A stretch of DNA of 64,000 nucleotides from Methylobacterium sp. 77 (GCF_000372825.1 NZ_KB910516.1:2585825-2649824), one strand, 5' to 3'; positions 47,227 through 58,199 are shown, numbered from the stretch's first letter. Program-made: numbers and translations. Notes: generated from the sequence alone by a model not told the origin.

Positions 47227-47949
47227 TCAAGCCGCAAACGATGCTTGTCGAGGTTTCGCCCGAAGCACCAGCCAGATCAGGATGGCGTGGGGAAGAAAGC
47301 CGGCGACGACGAGGGAAAGGGCCAATCCTGCTTCGCTCGCCGACATGGCGCGACGGGGCCATGGGCCAAAGCCGGCCATATGGGCTGCCCCGATCACCGC
47401 GAAGGCGAACCAAAGCGCGAGGAAGGCCCCGACGCCTCTGTAGAGCCCAAAGCCCATCCGCCGTCTCCAGGACGCCGGAGGAGCGCTGCCACCGATAAGC
47501 AGGCGGCTGACCGCCAGTGCCGAGCCGAATACGAAGGCCGAAGCGGCGGCACCGACGGCGTAGGCGGCACTCATCGGCTGGTAGGTGAGGAAGGTCATTC
47601 CGCCGGTTGCGAACCCTGCCCGTAGGACGAGACCGCCGAAGGTCGGATGCAGGCTGAGCGCGACGAGCAGACCGATTCCGACCAGAGCGCCCAGGACGCG
47701 CCTGATAGGGGATGCGATGCTCGTCGTCGCCATCACGACGATCCGCGCCAGGGCGTAGACCAGGGCGAAGGCGAAGAGCGGGTAACCATTGAGGAAGAAC
47801 CCGTAGAACCGGGCCTGGACCTCTGGCGGCAGCGCCGAAGCCTGGCTCAGCCCGGCGCTTGCGGTCGCACAGACCGCAAGCGCCGCCGCAGCCAAAGGAA
47901 GGGCTGCCGCAAAGGGAAAAGCGACAGACGCGCCGCCGGATGGCCTCAT
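47227..47949 (-). CDS. Polytopic inner-membrane protein, unknown function
   Basis: A 240-residue protein with about seven hydrophobic segments and few charged residues. The ATG at 47949 overlaps the pepA stop by 4 bases (ATGA), so the two genes are translationally coupled. The N terminus ([27 protein letters not shown]) could also be a signal anchor. No family is recognised. It ends 86 bases before fadD. Confidence 0.75.
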   Translation of the reverse strand: MRPSGGASVAFPFAAALPLAAAALAVCATASAGLSQASALPPEVQARFYGFFLNGYPLFAFALVYALARIVVMATTSIASPIRRVLGALVGIGLLVALSLHPTFGGLVLRAGFATGGMTFLTYQPMSAAYAVGAAASAFVFGSALAVSRLLIGGSAPPASWRRRMGFGLYRGVGAFLALWFAFAVIGAAHMAGFGPWPRRAMSASEAGLALSLVVAGFLPHAILIWLVLRAKPRQASFAA

Positions 47950-49442
47950 GCTTCGTAATTGTCGCGCACGAGCCGATCGAGGAGGCGAACGCCCCAACCG
48001 GCTCCCCAACTCCGGTTGATCTCGCTCGGGCTCGACGACATCGCGACGCCAGCGATATCGAGATGCGCCCACGGCACGTCGTTGACGTAGCGCTTGATGA
48101 AGGACGCAGCGGTGGCGGCACCGCCATGGCGGCCGCCGGTGTTCTTCATGTCGGCGAACTTCGAATCGATGGCCTTGTCGTAGGCGGGAATCAGCGGCAT
48201 CCGCCACACCGCCTCGCCTGTCGCCTCACTGGCGGCAGTGATCTTGGCGGAGAGGGCATCGTCATTCGAGAACATGCCGGCGATGTCCTGGCCGAGCGCG
48301 ACGATGATCGCTCCGGTCAGCGTCGCCAGGTCGATCATGAATTTCGGCTTGTAGGCGCTCTGCACGTGCCAGATCACGTCGGCGAGGACGAGGCGTCCCT
48401 CCGCATCGGTATTGATGATCTCGATCGTCTGGCCCGACATGGAGGTGACGATATCGGCGGGTCGCATGGCGCCGCCATCCGGCATGTTCTCGACGATGCC
48501 GATGGCGCCGATGGCGTTGACCTTCGCCTTGCGCGAGGCCAGCGCGAACATCGTCCCGACGACGCAGGCGGCACCGCCCATATCGCCCTTCATGTCTTCC
48601 ATGCCGCCGGCGGACTTGATCGAGATACCGCCGGAATCGAAACACACGCCCTTGCCGATGAAGGCGATCGGCGCCTCCGCCGGGTCGGTGCCCCCGTTCC
48701 AGCGCATCACCACGACGCGGGCTTCCCGGGTGGAACCCTGCGCGACCGCGAGAAGGGCGCCCATACCCAGCGCCTCGAGCTTGCCGGGACCGAGAACCTC
48801 GACCTCCACACCGAGTTTGGTCAGTTCCTCGGCACGGCGTGCGAACTCCTCGGGATAGAGCACGTTCGGCGGCTCGTTCACGAGTTCACGCGCGAGCAGC
48901 ACGCCGCCGGCCACTGACTCGGAGACCTTGGAGGCGGCCTCGGCCGCCGACGGATCGGCCACCATGAGGGTCAGCGCGGTCACGCGGCCTTCCTCGCCCT
49001 CCGGCTTCTTCTTGGTCTTGTAGCGGTCGAAGCTGTAGAGGCGCAGGCGGGCGCCGAGGGCAAAATCGGCGGCGTTCGTCGGGCTCACCGAGGAGCCGGG
49101 CCAATCCAGAGCCACGTGGGCGTTGCGGCCGCTGACCTTGCTCGCGGCAAAGCCGCCGAGCGCCGGCCAGTCGATCTTGGCGCGGTCCTTCTCGGAGCCC
49201 AGACCGATGACGACGAGGCGGTCGGCATCGAGCCCGGCGGGTGCAGGAAGCGCCAGCGCGGTCAACGACTTGCCCTTGAAGCGCTCGCTCGCGGCGGCAC
49301 GCGCCACCAAGTCGGACGCGGTGCGGCCGACGGCCTGCGCGACGGCGGGTGAGAGGGCCAGATCGTCGCCGACGAAGAGTACGATGTCGCCCTGGCCGAC
49401 CGCGCCGAGCGGCCCGAATGCGATCGTGATACCGTCCGCCAT
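47946..49442 (-). CDS. pepA: Leucyl aminopeptidase (M17)
   Basis: A 498-residue M17 metallopeptidase that removes N-terminal residues from peptides in the cytosol. The N-terminal macro-like domain is followed by the catalytic domain with metal-site blocks [35 protein letters not shown] and [17 protein letters not shown], the M17 signature. The length is typical. It is divergent from lptF, with 238 bases between the starts in which no further signal was recognised. The E. coli homologue also binds DNA at carAB, but nothing here shows that role. Confidence 0.95.
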   Translation of the reverse strand: MADGITIAFGPLGAVGQGDIVLFVGDDLALSPAVAQAVGRTASDLVARAAASERFKGKSLTALALPAPAGLDADRLVVIGLGSEKDRAKIDWPALGGFAASKVSGRNAHVALDWPGSSVSPTNAADFALGARLRLYSFDRYKTKKKPEGEEGRVTALTLMVADPSAAEAASKVSESVAGGVLLARELVNEPPNVLYPEEFARRAEELTKLGVEVEVLGPGKLEALGMGALLAVAQGSTREARVVVMRWNGGTDPAEAPIAFIGKGVCFDSGGISIKSAGGMEDMKGDMGGAACVVGTMFALASRKAKVNAIGAIGIVENMPDGGAMRPADIVTSMSGQTIEIINTDAEGRLVLADVIWHVQSAYKPKFMIDLATLTGAIIVALGQDIAGMFSNDDALSAKITAASEATGEAVWRMPLIPAYDKAIDSKFADMKNTGGRHGGAATAASFIKRYVNDVPWAHLDIAGVAMSSSPSEINRSWGAGWGVRLLDRLVRDNYEA

Positions 49443-49680
49443 AAGTCAAGCTTTCCGAAGGTTTGGAATGGTCCGTGCGGCTCAGCACGCAGCGCCGCGA
49501 TGGTCCCTGTGTACCCGTTGAGGCGAAGAACGCAACGCGATCCCGCTGCCGCGAAACCGCCCGATTTGAAGCGCCCCAAAGCGTCTGACATCGGTGGACG
49601 GGCGCGATGCCGGGGGGCATGAGGACGGCCCGAGGGAAGCTTCTCAGGGAAGCTGTGCGTATGGCCCGCCACGAGATCCG

Positions 49681-50850
49681 ATGACGCAGATCGAGCGCTA
49701 CATATTCAGGATCGTGGCCGGGGCCTTCCTCGCTTGCCTGATCGGCCTCACGGGCACGATCTGGGTGACCCAGGCCCTGCGTGAACTCGACCTGATCACG
49801 GCCAAGGGCCAGACCCTCATCATCTTCTTCCTGATCACCGGCCTCTCGGTGCCGACGCTGATCACCGTGATCGCCCCAGTGGCCCTGTTCATCGCCGTGG
49901 TCTATGCCCTGAACCGGTTGAACGGCGATTCCGAACTCATCGTCATGTCCGCCGCCGGCATGCAGCCGCGGCGCATTCTTCGCCCATTCCTCACGCTCGG
50001 CCTGATCGTGAGCGCGGGCGTCGCCTTCCTCACGATTCAGGTGATGCCCTCGTCGTTCCAGGAACTGCGCGATGTGCTCACGCGCGTGCGCGGCGACTTC
50101 ATCTCCAATGTGGTGAAGGAGGGCCAGTTCACCGAGCTCGACAGCGGGATCACCTTCCATTTCCGCGAGCGCGGCCCCGGCGGAACGCTGCAGGGCATCT
50201 TCATCCAGGACAAGCGGGAGGCCGGAAAGACGGTGGTCTATCTCGCCGAGCAGGGACAGGCGGTCGATTACGAGGGTCAGAGCTACCTTGCCCTGGAGAA
50301 GGGCAGCATCCACCGGCAGCAGAAGGATTCGCGGGATTCTTCAATCATCACCTTCGAGCGATACACGGTAGATCTCGCCGCCTTCACGCCCCCGGACGCC
50401 GAGACCGTCTACAAGCCGCGCGAGCGGTCGACCGCGCAGCTCCTCTTCCCCGACACGACCGAGACCTATTATCAGTCGCAGAAGGGGCGCTTCCGTGCCG
50501 AGGTTCACGACCGGCTCTCGGCATGGCTCTACCCCCTAGCCCTGACGCTCATCGCCTTCGCCGCCCTCGGTGATCCGCGCACCACGCGTCAGGGGCGCGG
50601 CCTGGCGGTGGCGGGAGCCGTCATCGCCGTCATCGTGCTGCGCATCGCCGGCTTTGCCGCCAGCAGCGCGGCCGTGCGGAGCCAGGGCGCCGTGATCGCG
50701 ATCTACGCCGCCCCCGCCCTGGCGTTGGCCATCTCCTGCATGATCGTCTTCAACGGAGCGGTGGTCAGGGACTGGAACGCGCGCGTGGCCAAGAACCTTT
50801 CGAATGTCGGCCGCGCCTTGTTGCGCCGGCCGCGCCTCGGCGACGGTTGA
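49681..50850 (+). CDS. lptF: LPS export permease LptF
   Basis: A 389-residue inner-membrane subunit of the Lpt machine that extracts LPS from the inner membrane with LptG and the LptB ATPase. Three hydrophobic helices near the N terminus (VAGAFLACLIGLTGTIWV, IIFFLITGLSVPTLITVIAPVALFIAVVYAL and FLTLGLIVSAGVAFLTIQVMP), a periplasmic jellyroll (about 130-265) and three C-terminal helices are visible. Start at ATG 49681. lptG begins 10 bases after its stop. Confidence 0.93.
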   Translation: MTQIERYIFRIVAGAFLACLIGLTGTIWVTQALRELDLITAKGQTLIIFFLITGLSVPTLITVIAPVALFIAVVYALNRLNGDSELIVMSAAGMQPRRILRPFLTLGLIVSAGVAFLTIQVMPSSFQELRDVLTRVRGDFISNVVKEGQFTELDSGITFHFRERGPGGTLQGIFIQDKREAGKTVVYLAEQGQAVDYEGQSYLALEKGSIHRQQKDSRDSSIITFERYTVDLAAFTPPDAETVYKPRERSTAQLLFPDTTETYYQSQKGRFRAEVHDRLSAWLYPLALTLIAFAALGDPRTTRQGRGLAVAGAVIAVIVLRIAGFAASSAAVRSQGAVIAIYAAPALALAISCMIVFNGAVVRDWNARVAKNLSNVGRALLRRPRLGDG

Positions 50851-50860
50851 GGCCGCCGCC

Positions 50861-51949
50861 ATGATGATCGGCTTCACCCTCGGCCGCTACTTCGCCATGC
50901 GCTTCCTGCGTACGGTGCTCGGCGTCTTCATCACCGTCTTCGCGCTCGTCTACACCCTGGATTTCGTCGAGCTGCTGCGGCGAGCGGGCGACACGGAGGG
51001 CGCATCCACAAGTTTGATGGCCCAGCTCTCGCTCTACCGGACGCCGGCGGTGGCCGAGGGTGTCCTGCCCTTCGCGATCCTGTTCGGTTCCATGGCGGCC
51101 CTTCTCCAGCTGTCACGCAAGCTGGAACTCGTGGTGGCGCGAGCCGCCGGTATCTCGGCCTGGCAGTTCCTTCAGCCGGGCATCATGGTGGCCCTCGCCG
51201 TCGGAGCCTTCGCGGTGGGAATCTACAATCCCGTCTCCGCAGCGATGAAACAGCGCTCCACCGAGATCGAAGCCAAGATCTTCACGAAATCAACGAAATT
51301 GAACACCGGCAAGGACTTGTGGATCCGCCAGAACAGTCTCGACGGACAAGCGATCCTCAGGGCCGGAACGGCGATCGAGGGCACCACCACCCTGGCGGGA
51401 GTCTCGGTCTACACGTTCGACGACACCGGTGTTTTCCTGTCGCAGATCGAGGCCGCGCGGGCGACCCTGCATGACGGCTACTGGAGCCTGCAGGATGCGC
51501 GGCTGCTCACCAAGGGAACGGCTCCCGAGAGCTTCGACACCTACCTCCTCGCCTCGAATCTCGACCCGGGTCAGGTGAGGCAGCGCTTCACGCCTCCCGA
51601 ATCTGTGCCTTTCTGGCAACTGACCGACACCATCGCACGAACGGAGAGGGCTGGGTTGGATGCGACGCGCTACCGACTCCAGTATGATGTCCTCATGGCG
51701 AGGCCCATTCTCTTCGTTGCCATGGTGCTCGTGGCAGCCAGCGTTTCCTTAAGGTTCTTCCGCTTTGGTGGAGTGGGCAAGCTTGTGCTCGGCGGTGTGG
51801 CGGCGGGGTTCATCCTCTACGTCGCTCGGCAGGTCATGGAGAGCCTCGGCGCATCAGGGATCGTGTCGCCACCGGTGGCAGCATGGTTCCCGGCCGTGGT
51901 AGGGAGTCTTCTCGGTACGCTTACGCTTCTCTATCAGGAGGACGGCTGA
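50861..51949 (+). CDS. lptG: LPS export permease LptG
   Basis: A 362-residue partner of LptF with the same plan: N-terminal helices (TLGRYFAMRFLRTVLGVFITVFALVYTLDFVELLRRAGD), a periplasmic beta domain and C-terminal helices (ARPILFVAMVLVAASVSLRFFRFGG, VLGGVAAGFILYVARQVMESLGASGIV). Start at ATG 50861. Its stop overlaps the lptD start by one base (TGATG). Confidence 0.93.
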   Translation: MMIGFTLGRYFAMRFLRTVLGVFITVFALVYTLDFVELLRRAGDTEGASTSLMAQLSLYRTPAVAEGVLPFAILFGSMAALLQLSRKLELVVARAAGISAWQFLQPGIMVALAVGAFAVGIYNPVSAAMKQRSTEIEAKIFTKSTKLNTGKDLWIRQNSLDGQAILRAGTAIEGTTTLAGVSVYTFDDTGVFLSQIEAARATLHDGYWSLQDARLLTKGTAPESFDTYLLASNLDPGQVRQRFTPPESVPFWQLTDTIARTERAGLDATRYRLQYDVLMARPILFVAMVLVAASVSLRFFRFGGVGKLVLGGVAAGFILYVARQVMESLGASGIVSPPVAAWFPAVVGSLLGTLTLLYQEDG

Positions 51950-54639
51950 TGCCGTTGCCGATGACGGGACGCGAAACGAGGCCGAGGCAGAGGTTGGGAC
52001 ACGGGTTGCGTAAAGTCTCCGACATCGCGAAGCTCGCCAGGCTCCTGGCGCTCGTCTCAGGTGCTGCGCTCGCGCTCGCCTCCGATGGAGCGAATGCGCA
52101 ATCGGCTGCACGGAACGGTCCGGGCCAGCCCCGGGCGGCTGCGGCGCGCAAGGCGCCCGCGCAACCGGCGCCGACGGGGAAGCCCGCGGAGCGTCTCCTC
52201 GTCGAGGCGGCCGAGCTGATCTACGACAACGACAACAACACCGTGACGGCTCGCGGCAACGCCGAGCTGCATTACGGACCGCGCATCCTCCAGGCCGACC
52301 GCGTCCGATACGACCGGGCGAGCAGCCGCGTTTTCGCCGAAGGCAACGTCCGCCTCACCGACGAGACCGGTGCGGTCGTGACCGGCGATACGATGGAGTT
52401 GACGGACGACTTCAAGAACGGTTTCGTCGACGCCCTGCGCATCCAGCAATCCGTCGAGATGCACGGTCAACCCGTCCGCACCCGCTTCTCGGCGCCGCGC
52501 GGCGAACGGGTGGACGGCGAGCAGACGACCTTCGAGTCGGGCACCTACACCGCCTGCGAGCCGTGTAAGAACCATCCCGAGACGCCGCCGCTCTGGCAGG
52601 TGCGCGCCGCCAAGATCATCCACAACAACGAGACCCACATCATCTCGTTCGAGGAATCGGTCCTGGAACTGGCCGGGATCCCCGTCGGCTACCTGCCCTA
52701 TTTCGAAGCGCCGGACCCGACGGTGAAACGCAAGACCGGCTTCCTCACCCCGCGCTTCATCACCTCGACCGCCCTCGGTCGCGGTGTCTCGACGCCGTTC
52801 TTCATCAACGTCGCGCCGAATTTCGACATCACCCTGTCTCCGGCCTTCCTGAGCAATCAGGGTCTTCTCGGTCAGGGCGAGATCCGGCATCGATTGGAGA
52901 CCGGAACGTACTTGGTTCGTGCCAGCGGCATCTTCCAGACGACACCCAGCGCCTTCCTGCCCGGCCCGCTCGGTGCGGGCGACCGCGACTTCCGCGGCGC
53001 GATCGAATCCAAGGGTCAGTTCTACCTCAACGACCGCTGGCGCACCGGCTGGGACGTGGTCGGCGTCACGGACAAATGGTTCCTCGACAATTATCGCATC
53101 CGCAACTCGAACATCACGACGGATTACTTCCGTGAAGCGGTGTCGACCGCCTACCTGATCGGCCAGGGCGACCGCTCATGGTTCGAGGCGCGCGCCTACT
53201 ATTTCAAGGGCCTGTCGAGCTACGACTGGCAGAAGGAACAGCCGATCGTCGCGCCGGTGATCGACTACGACAAACGCATCAACGGTCCCGGATTCCTGGG
53301 CGGTGAAGTGCGGTTCGAGGCGAACATCACCCATCTCGATCGTGAAGCCACGGATTTCCAGGGCATCCCGCGCACGGGCTCGTACCTCTACAATCCCACG
53401 GTCAACGGGGTGACCTATCCGCTCTACGAGACCTGCACGACCTTCAACCGCAACACCTGCATCATCCGCGGTCTGGCGGGGAGCAACACGCGCGCATCCG
53501 CGCAATTGTCCTGGCGCCGGAGCTTCATCGACGACGTCGGACAGGTCTTCACGCCCTTCGCCTATCTCCGCACGGACGCGTTCTTCGTCGACCCGAAGAA
53601 TTCTGGCTATCAGAACGCCCTCGCACAGACGATCAGCACCACGGATTCGGACTTCTCGGGCCGCATCATGCCCGCGGTCGGCCTCGATTACCGCTATCCG
53701 TTCGTGAGCAATTTCGGTCCGCTCGGTGTCCATACGCTGGAGCCGATCGCACAGGTCGTCATCAGGCCGAGCGAGACGCATATCGGGCGCCTGCCCAACG
53801 AAGACGCGCAGAGCCTCGTCTTCGACGATACGTCCCTGTTCGAATGGGACAAGTTCTCGGGCTACGACCGCGTGGAAGGCGGCGTCCGCACCAATCTCGG
53901 CGCGCAGTATTCTGTGGTGACGCCGTCGGGCTGGTACGCGAACGTGATGTTCGGCGAGTCCATTCAGGTCGCCGGCGTCAATTCGTTCCGGCGCGGCGAT
54001 ATCGCCAATGTCGGCCTCGATTCCGGTCTGGAGCGGCGCGAATCCGATTACGTCGGACGTTTCCAGCTGTCGCCGAACCAGAACATCACCTTCATCACCC
54101 GTGCTCGGTTCGAGCAGCGTGACTTCTCCGTCAACCGCATGGAGACGGGCGTGATCGCACGGCTCGCTCCCTTCGCGCCCATCGATCTGTCGATGTTCTA
54201 TTCCTACTACGACGCGCAGCCGCAGCTCGGCTTCAACAACCGCAGGGAAGGCCTGACGGCGACGGCCACCTATCACATCACCCCGAACTGGTTCGTCACG
54301 GGCTCCGCACTCGTCGACCTCACCCATTACATCGACGTGCGCGACACCTATGCTAATGCCTATACCGCCTATCTTTCGAACCCTGTCGGCGCGGCACCGG
54401 TCTATACCAATCCCGGCCGGGCCTATCTCGCCGGATTGAGCGTGGGCGGCGGCTATCAGGACGAATGCACCACCTTCTCGCTCAACTACATCGTCTCTCC
54501 GACCGCGGCCGCTCTCGGTGTCACCGAGCGCAACCGCACCGTCCTGCTGCGCGTCGAACTGAAGACGCTCGGCGAGGTCGACCTGCGCCAGAACGTCAAC
54601 GTTGCGGCCACGGCCGACGGCATCGCGGCGGCCCGGTGA
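51949..54639 (+). CDS. lptD: LPS-assembly outer-membrane protein LptD
   Basis: An 896-residue beta-barrel that inserts LPS into the outer leaflet with LptE. After a basic leader and signal sequence (LLALVSGAALALASDGANAQ) comes the OstA-like beta-jellyroll (LLVEAAELIYDNDNNTVTARGNAELHYGPRILQADRVRYDR), then the large barrel. The pair CEPCKN (about 200) may form a disulfide, as in other alphaproteobacteria. An AGGAGG site precedes ATG 51949, which overlaps the lptG stop. No lptE is visible nearby. Confidence 0.93.
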   Translation: MPLPMTGRETRPRQRLGHGLRKVSDIAKLARLLALVSGAALALASDGANAQSAARNGPGQPRAAAARKAPAQPAPTGKPAERLLVEAAELIYDNDNNTVTARGNAELHYGPRILQADRVRYDRASSRVFAEGNVRLTDETGAVVTGDTMELTDDFKNGFVDALRIQQSVEMHGQPVRTRFSAPRGERVDGEQTTFESGTYTACEPCKNHPETPPLWQVRAAKIIHNNETHIISFEESVLELAGIPVGYLPYFEAPDPTVKRKTGFLTPRFITSTALGRGVSTPFFINVAPNFDITLSPAFLSNQGLLGQGEIRHRLETGTYLVRASGIFQTTPSAFLPGPLGAGDRDFRGAIESKGQFYLNDRWRTGWDVVGVTDKWFLDNYRIRNSNITTDYFREAVSTAYLIGQGDRSWFEARAYYFKGLSSYDWQKEQPIVAPVIDYDKRINGPGFLGGEVRFEANITHLDREATDFQGIPRTGSYLYNPTVNGVTYPLYETCTTFNRNTCIIRGLAGSNTRASAQLSWRRSFIDDVGQVFTPFAYLRTDAFFVDPKNSGYQNALAQTISTTDSDFSGRIMPAVGLDYRYPFVSNFGPLGVHTLEPIAQVVIRPSETHIGRLPNEDAQSLVFDDTSLFEWDKFSGYDRVEGGVRTNLGAQYSVVTPSGWYANVMFGESIQVAGVNSFRRGDIANVGLDSGLERRESDYVGRFQLSPNQNITFITRARFEQRDFSVNRMETGVIARLAPFAPIDLSMFYSYYDAQPQLGFNNRREGLTATATYHITPNWFVTGSALVDLTHYIDVRDTYANAYTAYLSNPVGAAPVYTNPGRAYLAGLSVGGGYQDECTTFSLNYIVSPTAAALGVTERNRTVLLRVELKTLGEVDLRQNVNVAATADGIAAAR

Positions 54640-54688
54640 GGTCGGGCACCAGACCGGCCGCACACGCGCGCGAAGACCGAAACAGGCG

Positions 54689-55708
54689 ATGACGCTGCAC
54701 AGACCCATCGCCCTCACCATGGGCGATCCGGCCGGTATCGGGCCTGAGATCGCGCTCATGGCTTGGCTGGCGCGTGACGAAGGCGTCGGGCTGCCCCCGT
54801 TCTTCCTCGTCGGCGATCCCGATTTCATCGAAGCGAGGGCGAGCAGCCTCGGCCTCCAGGTTCCCGTGGCCGAAGTCGGTCCCGATGTCGCGGTCGAGGT
54901 TTTTCCCCGCGCATTTCCGGTGATGCCACTGCCGAGCGGCACCCGTGTCGGTGCGGTGGCGGGACGGCCCGATGCGGCGGATGCCGGCGCCACGCTCGAA
55001 TCGATCACCACGGCGGTCGGCCTCGTTCGGTCGGGCGAGGCCATCGCCCTCGTCACCAATCCGATCGCGAAATACGTCCTGACCAGCGTCGGCTTCGCCT
55101 ATCCCGGCCATACGGAGTTCCTCGGGGCCTTGTCGGTGGAGCCCGGCGAGGCCGCGCCTCTCGCCGTCATGATGCTGTGGAGCGAGACCCTGGCCGTGGT
55201 CCCGGTGACCATCCACGTCGCCCTCAGGCGGGTGCCCGAATTGTTGACCCAGGACCTCGTCGTCCGCACGGCACGCATCGTGGCGCACGACCTGAGGGAG
55301 CGCTTCGGGATCGCCCGTCCCCGTCTCGTCCTGTCGGGGCTGAATCCCCATGCGGGCGAGGCCGGCACGATGGGCACGGAAGACCGCGACGTCCTCGAAC
55401 CCGCGGTCGCGCAGCTTCAGGATGAGGGGATCGACATCAGAGGACCGCTCCCGGCGGACACCCTGTTCCATCCCCGAGCCCGCGCGGCCTATGACGTCGC
55501 GCTGACACCGACGCACGATCAGGCTCTGATCCCGATCAAGACGATCGCCTTCGACGATGGTGTGAACGTGACCCTCGGGCTTCCCTTCATTCGGACTTCG
55601 CCCGACCACGGCACGGCCTTCGACATCGCGGGCAAGGGCGTGGCACGGCCGGACAGCCTCATGGGCGCATTGCGGCTCGCCGCCAGACTTGCCGGGCGAC
55701 GGACTTGA
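54689..55708 (+). CDS. pdxA: 4-hydroxythreonine-4-phosphate dehydrogenase
   Basis: A 339-residue enzyme of pyridoxal phosphate synthesis. Family blocks are [16 protein letters not shown] at the N terminus, [32 protein letters not shown] (metal and substrate His) and [17 protein letters not shown]. It lies 49 bases after lptD; surA usually sits between the two in gammaproteobacteria and many alphaproteobacteria but not here. Its stop overlaps the rsmA start by 4 bases. Confidence 0.95.
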   Translation: MTLHRPIALTMGDPAGIGPEIALMAWLARDEGVGLPPFFLVGDPDFIEARASSLGLQVPVAEVGPDVAVEVFPRAFPVMPLPSGTRVGAVAGRPDAADAGATLESITTAVGLVRSGEAIALVTNPIAKYVLTSVGFAYPGHTEFLGALSVEPGEAAPLAVMMLWSETLAVVPVTIHVALRRVPELLTQDLVVRTARIVAHDLRERFGIARPRLVLSGLNPHAGEAGTMGTEDRDVLEPAVAQLQDEGIDIRGPLPADTLFHPRARAAYDVALTPTHDQALIPIKTIAFDDGVNVTLGLPFIRTSPDHGTAFDIAGKGVARPDSLMGALRLAARLAGRRT

Positions 55709-56541
55709 GCGACGACGGACTTCCCCCGCTGCGCGATGTGGTGCTGAAGCACGATCTCGCGCCGAAGAAGGCACTCGGACAGAACTTCCTGTTCGATCTC
55801 AACCTCACCGGGCGCATCGCCCGTGCCGCCGGTCCCCTCGACGGGGTCACGGTGGTGGAGGTGGGTCCGGGTCCAGGCGGCCTGACGCGCGCCCTGCTCT
55901 CGGCGGGCGCCGCCCGCGTGGTCGCGATCGAGCGGGATCCCCGCGCCCTGCCGGCGCTCGCGGAGATCGCCGCGCATTATCCGGGCCGCCTCGATGTGGT
56001 CGATGCCGATGCGCTGAAGTTCGATCCACGTCCGCTCGTCGGCGACGGGCCGGTCCGGATCGTCGCCAACCTTCCCTACAATGTCGGAACGCCGTTGCTG
56101 ACCGGATGGCTGACGGAGGCGGTGTGGCCACCCTGGTGGGAATCCCTCACCCTGATGTTCCAGCGCGAGGTCGCCGAGCGGATCGTCGCCGACGAATCCG
56201 ACAGGGCCAATTACGGTCGTCTCGGTGTCCTCTGCGGCTGGCGCACCGAAGCGCATATCCTGTTCGACGTCGCTCCCTCGGCCTTCGTACCGCCGCCGAA
56301 GGTGACGTCGAGCGTGGTCCATCTCAAGCCGAGGAGGGAGCCCCTCCCCTGCTCGGTGGGATCCCTCGAGCGCGTCACACGGGCCGCATTCGGCCAGCGC
56401 CGCAAGATGCTGCGGCAGAGCCTGAAAGCCGCGACACCGGACCCCGGGCGCCTGCTCGACGCGGCGGGCATAGCCGAGACTGCCCGTGCGGAGGAGGTCC
56501 CGGTGGCGGGTTTCGTCGCAATGGCGCGAGCTCTCGATTGA
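55705..56541 (+). CDS. rsmA: 16S rRNA dimethyladenosine transferase RsmA (KsgA)
   Basis: A 278-residue SAM-dependent enzyme that dimethylates two adjacent adenines near the 3' end of 16S rRNA. The conserved start [22 protein letters not shown] motif [16 protein letters not shown] and catalytic [11 protein letters not shown] are present. It begins with TTG 55705, whose last two bases are part of the pdxA stop (TTGA overlap). Translational coupling to pdxA probably explains the weak start codon. Confidence 0.95.
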   Translation: MSDDGLPPLRDVVLKHDLAPKKALGQNFLFDLNLTGRIARAAGPLDGVTVVEVGPGPGGLTRALLSAGAARVVAIERDPRALPALAEIAAHYPGRLDVVDADALKFDPRPLVGDGPVRIVANLPYNVGTPLLTGWLTEAVWPPWWESLTLMFQREVAERIVADESDRANYGRLGVLCGWRTEAHILFDVAPSAFVPPPKVTSSVVHLKPRREPLPCSVGSLERVTRAAFGQRRKMLRQSLKAATPDPGRLLDAAGIAETARAEEVPVAGFVAMARALD

Positions 56542-56921
56542 GTCGGATACGGATGCCGCAAGCCTGAGCGTCGTCCCGGACCGAGTCCGATCCTCTCGGA
56601 TGGCCAGCCTTCGAGCGGGATCATCGCACAACCTCGACCTCCTGGTTCGATACTGGTTTCCGAGAACGCGACACTGGTCGTCGAATAAATCCGCGCCAAT
56701 CAACGACCCGGAGCAATCGCACGAATGCGAGACCCGGCTGAGATCCGCGTTGAGACGATGACAAACGTCGCGATGTCTTCGGTATTGACCCCATGACGGC
56801 CATGGACATTTTTCGAGATCGGGCCTTACTTGTCTGGATACTGCTTTCGGCGCCGTCACGCGCGAGCATGCGTATCAAGGCCCGGCCGGCGTCGTGAGCT
56901 TCATCTCGGAGGCTTCGATCG
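56542..56921. other. Intergenic region between rsmA and DUF2189 gene
   Basis: These 380 bases contain no convincing gene. A promoter-like element TTGACC lies at 56785-56790 within an 18-base segment that is almost the same as that at the carA promoter (ATTGACCCCAT, then one differing base, then ACGGCC); a -10 would fall near 56808 (ATTTTT), which is a poor match. No terminator with a T run was seen behind rsmA. Confidence 0.4.
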
Positions 56922-57713
56922 ATGACGACGTTTCCCATCACCTCGTCCCGCCGTGTCACCACTCCCCTGCCCGTGCGCGAGATCGGGGCCGCCGATCTGA
57001 AGGCCGCCCTGTCGCTCGGCGTCGACGATTTTCTCGCCATGCCGACCCACGTCCTGTTTCTCGGCTTGATCTATCCTCTCGTCGGCCTCTTCATCGCCCT
57101 CACCGCCTTCGGTGCGGATCTCATGCCGATGATCTTCCCGCTCGCGTCGGGATTCGCGCTGATCGGGCCATTCGCGGCCGTCGGCCTCTACGAGCTCAGC
57201 CGGCGACGCCATAGCGGCCGGGACACGGGCTGGAACGCCGCCTTCAGAAGCTTGAGCCGCCGGACGTCGACCGGGCTCGCCACTATGGGGCTCGTCCTGG
57301 CGATCGTCTTCGTCGCCTGGCTGCTGTCGGCCCAAGGCCTGTTCTGGGCGCTCTATGGCGCGGACGTGCCCGCCACTCCCACTGCCTTCATCACCGACGT
57401 GCTGACGTCATCGCGGGGGTGGGCCTTGATGGCGCTCGGCACCGGGGTCGGATTCGCTTTCGCACTCATCGTGCTCGCGACCAGCATCGTGTCCATGCCG
57501 ATGATGGTCGACCGGGATGTCGATGCACTTACAGCTGTCGAGACCTCTCTCGATGCGTTCCGGCGCAACCCGCGCACGTTGATCACCTGGGGATGCATCG
57601 TCGCGGCGATGCTCGTCGTCGGCTCGATCCCGCTCTTCATCGGCCTCGCCGTGGCGATGCCGATCCTCGGACACGCTACGTGGCACCTCTACAAGCGGCT
57701 CGTAGTGACGTGA
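56922..57713 (+). CDS. DUF2189-family inner-membrane protein
   Basis: A 263-residue polytopic protein. After the conserved N terminus VREIGAADLKAALSLGVDDFLAMPTHVLFLGLIYPLVGLFIAL, typical of DUF2189, come about six membrane segments, ending near 220-250 (IVAAMLVVGSIPLFIGLAVAMPILGHATWHLYKRLV). The family is predicted from sequence only and has no known activity. It converges with the response regulator gene. Confidence 0.85.
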   Translation: MTTFPITSSRRVTTPLPVREIGAADLKAALSLGVDDFLAMPTHVLFLGLIYPLVGLFIALTAFGADLMPMIFPLASGFALIGPFAAVGLYELSRRRHSGRDTGWNAAFRSLSRRTSTGLATMGLVLAIVFVAWLLSAQGLFWALYGADVPATPTAFITDVLTSSRGWALMALGTGVGFAFALIVLATSIVSMPMMVDRDVDALTAVETSLDAFRRNPRTLITWGCIVAAMLVVGSIPLFIGLAVAMPILGHATWHLYKRLVVT

Positions 57714-57746
57714 ATGCGGCGCCGTCGACTCGCGCCGGCGGGATGA

Positions 57747-58199
57747 TCAGAACTTGCCGAGCATCGGGAAGTCGACGCTCAACGTCGATTCGGTGGCAAG
57801 CGGAGCCTCACGGCGGCGCGGCTTACGGTTGATCACCTGTTTCAGCTTCGATTTGAGCACGGACATATCGAACGGCTTCAGGATGAAGGCATCGGCACCG
57901 GCTTGGTGGGCCAGGTTGATGTCCTCGAAATCGAACGAGGTCTCGGTGAGGATGAAGGGCGTGTTCATCAACACGTCGTTTCCACGGATCTCGCGCAAGA
58001 GCGTGAGCCCGTCCATCGGCTCCATCATCAGGTCGGAGATGACCAGGGCATATTTACGCTCGCGCATGCGTTCCAGCGCGTCGACTCCGCTGGTGACGCC
58101 GTCGACGTCGGGGAAACCGATCCGCGTCATCAGGAGGATGACCAGCTTCAGCAGTTTCTCCTGATCGTCGACGATCAGGATCGGTGGCGTCTCGCTCAT
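57747..58199 (-). CDS. Single-domain response regulator (CheY-like)
   Basis: A 150-residue receiver domain without an output domain. The acidic pocket D11-D12, phospho-acceptor D56 (LVISDLMMEPMDG), T85 (ILTET) and K108 (ILKPFD) are all present, so it should be phosphorylated. The 25-residue tail is basic then variable. It follows a BLUF photoreceptor gene by 57 bases on the same strand; no histidine kinase is in the window. Confidence 0.93.
   Translation of the reverse strand: MSETPPILIVDDQEKLLKLVILLMTRIGFPDVDGVTSGVDALERMRERKYALVISDLMMEPMDGLTLLREIRGNDVLMNTPFILTETSFDFEDINLAHQAGADAFILKPFDMSVLKSKLKQVINRKPRRREAPLATESTLSVDFPMLGKF

Noticed and set aside
44889..47498. An 869-codon open frame antisense to msrP and fadD
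   Set aside because: Composition is that of a shadow frame (runs of His, Arg, Asp), with no domain seen; both opposite genes have intact motifs and ribosome sites.
56621..57040. A 139-codon minus-strand frame before the DUF2189 gene
   Set aside because: It is rich in Arg and Ser, overlaps the conserved start of the DUF2189 gene on the other strand and has no ribosome site or family signature.
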